From the NCBI GenBank assembly GCA_009760855.2, contig WPIO01000024.1, forward strand, positions 1,417,501-1,481,500: a DNA stretch of 64,000 bases, read 5' to 3'. Positions 59,555 to 64,000 of this stretch are shown here, piece after piece. The translations under genes and the position numbers were made by a program. Numbering within the stretch: the stretch's first letter is position 1; each line of letters opens with the position of its first letter. The notes beneath the pieces were generated by a model that was given only the letters and a program-made list of their open reading frames with translations, made no database searches and was not told where the DNA came from. The DNA is from Cristatella mucedo. Its lineage: Eukaryota > Bryozoa > Phylactolaemata > Cristatellidae.

Positions 59555-61075
59555 TAATAATAATAATAAAAAAAAGCACTTGATAAAGCACCCTCAGAGA
59601 ACTCTATCTCTCTCTCTAGACGCTTTACATTTGCTGCAAAGGGAAATGCAATAAAATGGTGAGTAATATCATGCTTGATAAACAAACAAATTGAATAACA
59701 CGGTTAGGGGTGACATGCACAGGGTCAGCATGCAAATGTGGTTAGTGGCAGCATGCACAGTGTCAGCACGCATAAGCACATCAAGGACGAATCACAGGGA
59801 TCCACTAAATGCTGTCCTAAATAGGTGTGTTTTTAAGTTCTTTTTAAATGTGGTCAGGTCAGGGGATGCTCTGACGCAGGTCGGGAGGGAGTTCCGGGCT
59901 TTGGGAGCATACGAACTAAATGCACGGTCTCCAAAGAATTTGAGGTTTCTACGAGGTACTGGTAGACTGTTGGATTCCGAAAAGTGGGTGGTACAATGCT
60001 TGGCCTGATGGAGTAGTAGATCTGAGAGATAGGCTGGAGCCATAGAATGAAGAGACCTAAAAGTGAGCGACAAAACCTTGAAGTCAATCCGTTGCCTCAC
60101 TGGTAGCCAGTGCAGGTCGGCGAGAAGTGGAGTAATGTGGCAACTGCGACGCTCACGACAGACAAGCCTAGCTGCAGAGTTTTGCACCAGCTGCAATCGC
60201 CTGATCGCACATGCTGGTAGGCCAGTAAGCAGTGAGTTGCAGAAGTCGAGACGGGATGTCATGAATGCATGGACCAACTTGGACGTGGTATCCTTATCTA
60301 AACAAACCCTAATTTTAGCAATGTTATGAAGCTGAAAATATGCAGATTTGACTGTGGAGCTGATGTGGTCGTCTAACGAGAGGTCGCTTTGGAATATGAC
60401 ACCTAGATTTCGAGCTGATTCAACAGGAGATTAGCTGGCAGAGCCAATTTTGAGCGCCAGCCTTTCCAATTCGTGAATCACACTGGGTTTGCCCATAACT
60501 GGTAGGTTAGTTTTATAATCGTTTAGTTTTAAAAAATTAGCTGCCATCCATGTGCGGATGTTATCAATACATGCAGCAAATGAGTTGAGAGAATTTGAGG
60601 TGCTCGAAGGCTGAGAGGGATCAAAGCAAATGTACAACTGAGTGTCATCCGCTTAGAAGTGAAAGCCTAGAATGTGCTTGGAAGTCACATCAGCAAGAGG
60701 GAGAGTATAAACCGTGAAAAGATCCGGACCTAGCACTGAGCCCTGAGGTAACTCAGATGATCTTTGTCCATTCACGTCAATACTCTGGAGTCTCCAACTT
60801 AGATAGGAACTGAACCACTGCAGAGCAGTGCCAGTGATGCCCAGGCGAGATGAGAGGCGCTCTAGAAGAACTTTCTGATCGATGGTGTCAAAAGCTGCCG
60901 AAAGATCAAGCAAAACAAGCAGAGACACTCTACCCATGTCAGTATTCCTAAGTGGGTCGTTGTATACTCTAAGCAATGCTGACTCTGTTGAGTGATTAGC
61001 TCTAAAGCCAGACTGGAACTTACTAGCAAGGTGTGAGGTTTCGATATAAGAGTTCAGCTGGTCTGCCACGACCGT
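59555..61075 (-). mobile_element. Best-preserved LINE copy, RT to 3' tail
   Basis: The minus strand encodes ASKFQSGFRANHSTESALLR, LVLLDLSAAFDTIDQKVLLE (motif A), LPQGSVLGPDLF (motif B), the ADD motif region, and a long intact C-terminal frame with LQLVQNSAARLVCRERRSC and HITPLLADLHWLPV. UTR, tail and (AAT)n follow. The RT catalytic motif FYADD reads FHF-stop-ADD (TAA at 60653-60655). It is 5' truncated. Confidence 0.95.
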
Positions 61076-61397
61076 ACATGTGCAAGTGTGTTGAGTGGGA
61101 AACCTTCTTCTAGTACCACGTGGCTATCAGAGATGGCTATCACGAATGGTTCGGAGGCAGCCTCTCACTTTTAAGTGCAGTCTGACTGTCCATGACTGAT
61201 TATTGATCCCTGTGCCTATGTTCAGAGCTCCGATAAAGTTGAATTAGAAATAGTACTTATAGCAGTTAAAGGCAGCACTGGTACATTCAAGCCCATCACG
61301 TGCTTAGTTGCTGCCAGGGCTATGATTTACAGGCTGCCTAGTTTATCTCATCTTGCTGGTGCTGCTGAATTAACTGACTTGCAAATGTTGCACCCAC

Positions 61398-61519
61398 CTT
61401 TTGGCCTCACCCATGGTCCAGAAACAATCAACGATGGATCGCTGACTCCATACTCGTTCTCAGCACGAACTCTGTATTGTGTCTCTCTCGCAGGGATGTC
61501 CAGCTTCACGAACGACTCC
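61398..61519 (-). CDS. unc-89: Fn3 exon, C-terminal half
   Basis: This exon has a clear Fn3 F and G strand signature, TQYRVRAENEYGVSDPS, the RVxAxNxxGxS motif typical of titin-like Fn3 domains. The acceptor TTTTTCCAG lies just before 61519 (phase 2). The donor AAAAG|GTGGGT gives phase 1, which matches the next exon. A nearer donor, TGG|GTGAGG at 61411, would give phase 0 and break the reading frame, so I prefer 61398. Confidence 0.87.
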
Positions 61520-62357
61520 CTGGAAAAAGCATTAAAAATAGATGCTCCTTTAGCAAGCTGCAATACACCTGGGGCCAATCAGAGCAAACGCAGGGTCTCG
61601 AAATGCATATGACAGTCTCAACTGTACAAGAGGAACCAAAATCGAAATGAGTTTGCCACTAAGCACAAATTATCATCCATGCCTCTAGCCTCCAACGTCT
61701 TCAAGCCCATAGACTAGCATCCAAGTTAACTGGCTACAGCTGGTTGACGAGGGCAAGTTGTCAAACCACTTGATGGCTGTTTTAATTTAGACAGATTTCA
61801 TATAAACTATAAACACAACTGGGTACAATCATGTATCCGTGTTTTTTTCTGTATCTCATACATTGAGCACTGAATGAGTATACTCCTGCACTTTTTTATT
61901 TCTGCCGTAGACTGAAATATTCTCACATTGTCAGGTACGATACATGTTTGAAAAAGTAGCTGCCAGTTTTGTTAAGTATTCATTTGAATGCCCTAGTAGC
62001 AGCAATAGAAGGTGTAAGGTCCCTAGCAGTTGCGCCTGCTTACAGGAATTCAGTTATATGGCCTCGACCACCAAGACATTCTAATGTGGATGTAAGACCC
62101 AAAACTCAGTCATCTAGGCATCGTTTAGGAGTTAGAGATAACAAACAGATGAGGCAAAAATTACCTTCAGAGATTAGCTCATGACTATGACGAATAAATT
62201 CAGAATAGGGCGATAGGGTTGTAGGCGATTGAGTAGAGTGGGGGCCCAGACGACGACAATAAGAACTTACGAGTTGAGGAACTCAGCCTTTAGTGCCTTA
62301 TGATTGCATGTCCCTCTTCTCGTGTGAAAGAGCAAGGCAATCTGGTAGCCAACTGAC

Positions 62358-62445
62358 CTTAAGCAGAGCTCCTTCTGATTCAGGATTTCACGGTAGTGAA
62401 CATGTTTGCATTTGTATACACAAAAATGCCCATCATAGAAAGTTG
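62358..62445 (-). CDS. unc-89: Fn3 exon, middle strands
   Basis: The minus strand reads into a donor AAG|GTCAGT at 62357 in phase 2. It ends in NQKELCLR, which joins in phase to ESFVKLDIPARETQYRVRA of the next exon and gives a good Fn3 C'-to-F strand series. The chosen acceptor (ACAAAAG before 62445) is weak and was picked because it lies in phase 1. The true 5' edge could be further upstream, up to the edge of a LINE near 62.5 kb. The first half of this Fn3 domain was not found. Confidence 0.5.
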
Positions 62446-62519
62446 CTTTTGTCAGCCCGGTTCCATGTCGTAGGCTATCATGCAGTACATCAATGTGGGC
62501 AAACATTGCCATTCGGTTG

Positions 62520-63215
62520 CATTGTTTCTTTCTAACAGCTTGCAGCTTGAAGGCCTACCGGCCTGTGCACTCAGGCACTTACAGCTGGTGCAAAAATCCG
62601 CAGCTAGGCTTGTCTCTGGTGAACAGCGCAGTTGTCACGTCGCACCACTTCTCGCCGACCTGCACCGGCTCCCTGTCAAGCAATGCATCGACTTCAAGGT
62701 TTTGTCACTCACTTTCAGGTCCCTTCATTCTTTGGCGCCAGCCTACCTATCAGATCTACTCCCCCCCCCCCCCCGCCAGCCTAAGTATAATACCACCCGC
62801 TTTTCGGAAACTAAACTGTTTACCTAGAGCTCAAACCTCAAATCCTTCGGAGACCATGGCTTTAGTTGGTACTCTCCCAAAGCCTGGAACTCACTCTCCA
62901 CCTGCGTCAAGACATCTCTTGACGTGTCCACATTTAAAAATAAACTAAAAATGTATCTATTTATGACAGCATTTAGCGGGTCCGTGTGATTCGTCCTTCA
63001 TGTGCTTATGCATGTTGACACTGTTGCATGCTGCCACTAACCACACTTGCAAGCTGACCCTGTGCATGTCACCCCTAACCGTGTTATTCTTGTTGTTTAT
63101 TGAGCATCCTACCACTAACCAATCGATCGTGCTCTCTTTTCAGCCACTTAAAGGGCCTAGAAAGAGATTGAGTTCTCTCAGGGCACCTTATACAATTTAA
63201 CAGTGACATTATTGT
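62520..63215 (+). mobile_element. LINE, 3' part with tail
   Basis: LQLVQKSAARLVSGEQRSCH, PLLADLHRLPVKQCIDFKVL and SLTFRSLHSLAPAYLSDLL, then a 14-base C run, the UTR and tail (AGGGCCTAGAAAGAGATTGAG) with ATT/ATC repeats. Confidence 0.93.
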
Positions 63216-64000
63216 TATCATTACTATTATTACTATTATGGAAGTAAGACTGTGTGGCAGTTGCTCAAGTTCTCTTCGTCTAGTGGTGCTTTCTTTTGAG
63301 TAATTGCATAACTACAGCCTTTTTGAAAGGTGCTGGGACATGACCTGAGGCTAATGACATATTTATTATGTTAGTTATGCATGGCAGCAGCAGATCAATG
63401 CATCCTAAAAGAAAAAAGTGGGAATAAGGTCCAGATGACTAGTTGTCTTCTTTGATTGAGATACGAACTTCATGACAAGGTCACCACTGACCGTGAATGT
63501 AAACATTAAGGTGTTACACGGAATTGAAGGACAGGATTCCAGGGGGATGCTACCATCTTAGGGATGGACTCCCTGATCTTGTCTATCTTATTGACAAAGA
63601 GGCTAGAGAAGTGGTCAGCTAGATCAACTCAGGGATCAATAAGTAAGGAGCTAACATGGGAAAGGTGCAACGAGCCACCTCTATTTTAACTAAAACTAGC
63701 CTCTAGTGAGAACGGCACAGCAATTCTGGCATGGCTCCACTTATAACCCTACCACCCTTCTGCTTCTTGATCAACGAGTTTCACACTGTGTCAATCCTCA
63801 CCATGTACTACACATTTGCAAGGTATGCCTGTCATGGGCTGTTGCATGTTTCTAGTGTATGAAAACTTGGAATTGCTAGGGTCTTTGAGCACTCTGTAGA
63901 AAAATGCCGACAAATGCCCACACTCATCCAGTCTTCACGGCAGCAAAATGAAGAGAGATGGGTCAGTCCGGCATGGCAGGGTTCACCCTTTGGCTACCAA
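63216..64000 (-). mobile_element. LINE fragment, region before the RT core
   Basis: The minus strand shows DLADHFSSLFVNKIDKIRES and RSCPSTFQKGCSYAITQKKA, the stretch between endonuclease and RT in this family. It continues past the window edge and is broken by some frame changes. Confidence 0.72.

Noticed and set aside
61411-61411. Donor TGG|GTGAGG as the end of the Fn3 exon
   Set aside because: It gives phase 0, while the next exon needs phase 1. The slightly later donor AAAAG|GTGGGT fits.

Overview
Animal (metazoan) nuclear DNA: widely spaced, phase-matched exons of one very large gene on the minus strand, in a dense background of CR1/L2-like LINE copies, two tRNA-derived SINE families and long (GA)n microsatellites. 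No bacterial, organellar, CRISPR, LTR-retrovirus or Polinton signal was seen. The species cannot be named. The gene type (invertebrate obscurin/UNC-89) and the repeats fit an invertebrate bilaterian; a more exact placement would be a guess.

The gene reads right to left from about 62.4 kb to about 6.2 kb. I reconstructed 24 exons from splice sites, reading phase and domain continuity. Order of the product: part of an Fn3 domain (exons 62358-62445 and 61398-61519); a long disordered Ser/Arg-rich linker (59161-58442, 55907-55533, 54220-54068, 44021-43954, 42142-41998); Ig (40527-40345 plus 39297-39184); Ig (37099-36815); an unresolved gap with at least one missing exon; protein kinase domain 1 (five exons, 27431 to 18703); an interkinase linker (18577-18359, 14325-14115); Ig (13968-13618); Fn3 (11315-11184 plus 11061-10900); a linker (9312-9099); and protein kinase domain 2 (8314-7857, then tentative 7020-6970 and 6449-6205 with a stop). 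Ig-rich body, PK1, then Ig-Fn3-PK2 at the C-terminus is the layout of obscurin/UNC-89 (SPEG is the near alternative), a giant sarcomeric M-band protein. Both kinase domains have lost catalytic residues, so both look like pseudokinases.

Two introns appear to use GC-AG splice sites; the one inside the last Fn3 domain is forced by phase and stop codons. The introns are packed with repeats: the first PK2 intron is mostly a 500-base GA tract, the longest introns hold several LINE copies, and one LINE copy carries a 440-base GA/GAGACA array at its serine-codon stretch. Other structures are a foldback element with arms of about 110 bases (46.69-47.04 kb), a 385-base-period tandem duplication (29.45-30.21 kb), an 87-base tandem duplication (32.02-32.20 kb), several minisatellites and a 26-base hairpin with paired E-boxes (57.83 kb). 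The rightmost 0.8 kb is part of another LINE. The leftmost 6 kb lies beyond the proposed gene end and holds an inverted pair of LINEs and SINEs. No second host gene could be supported.
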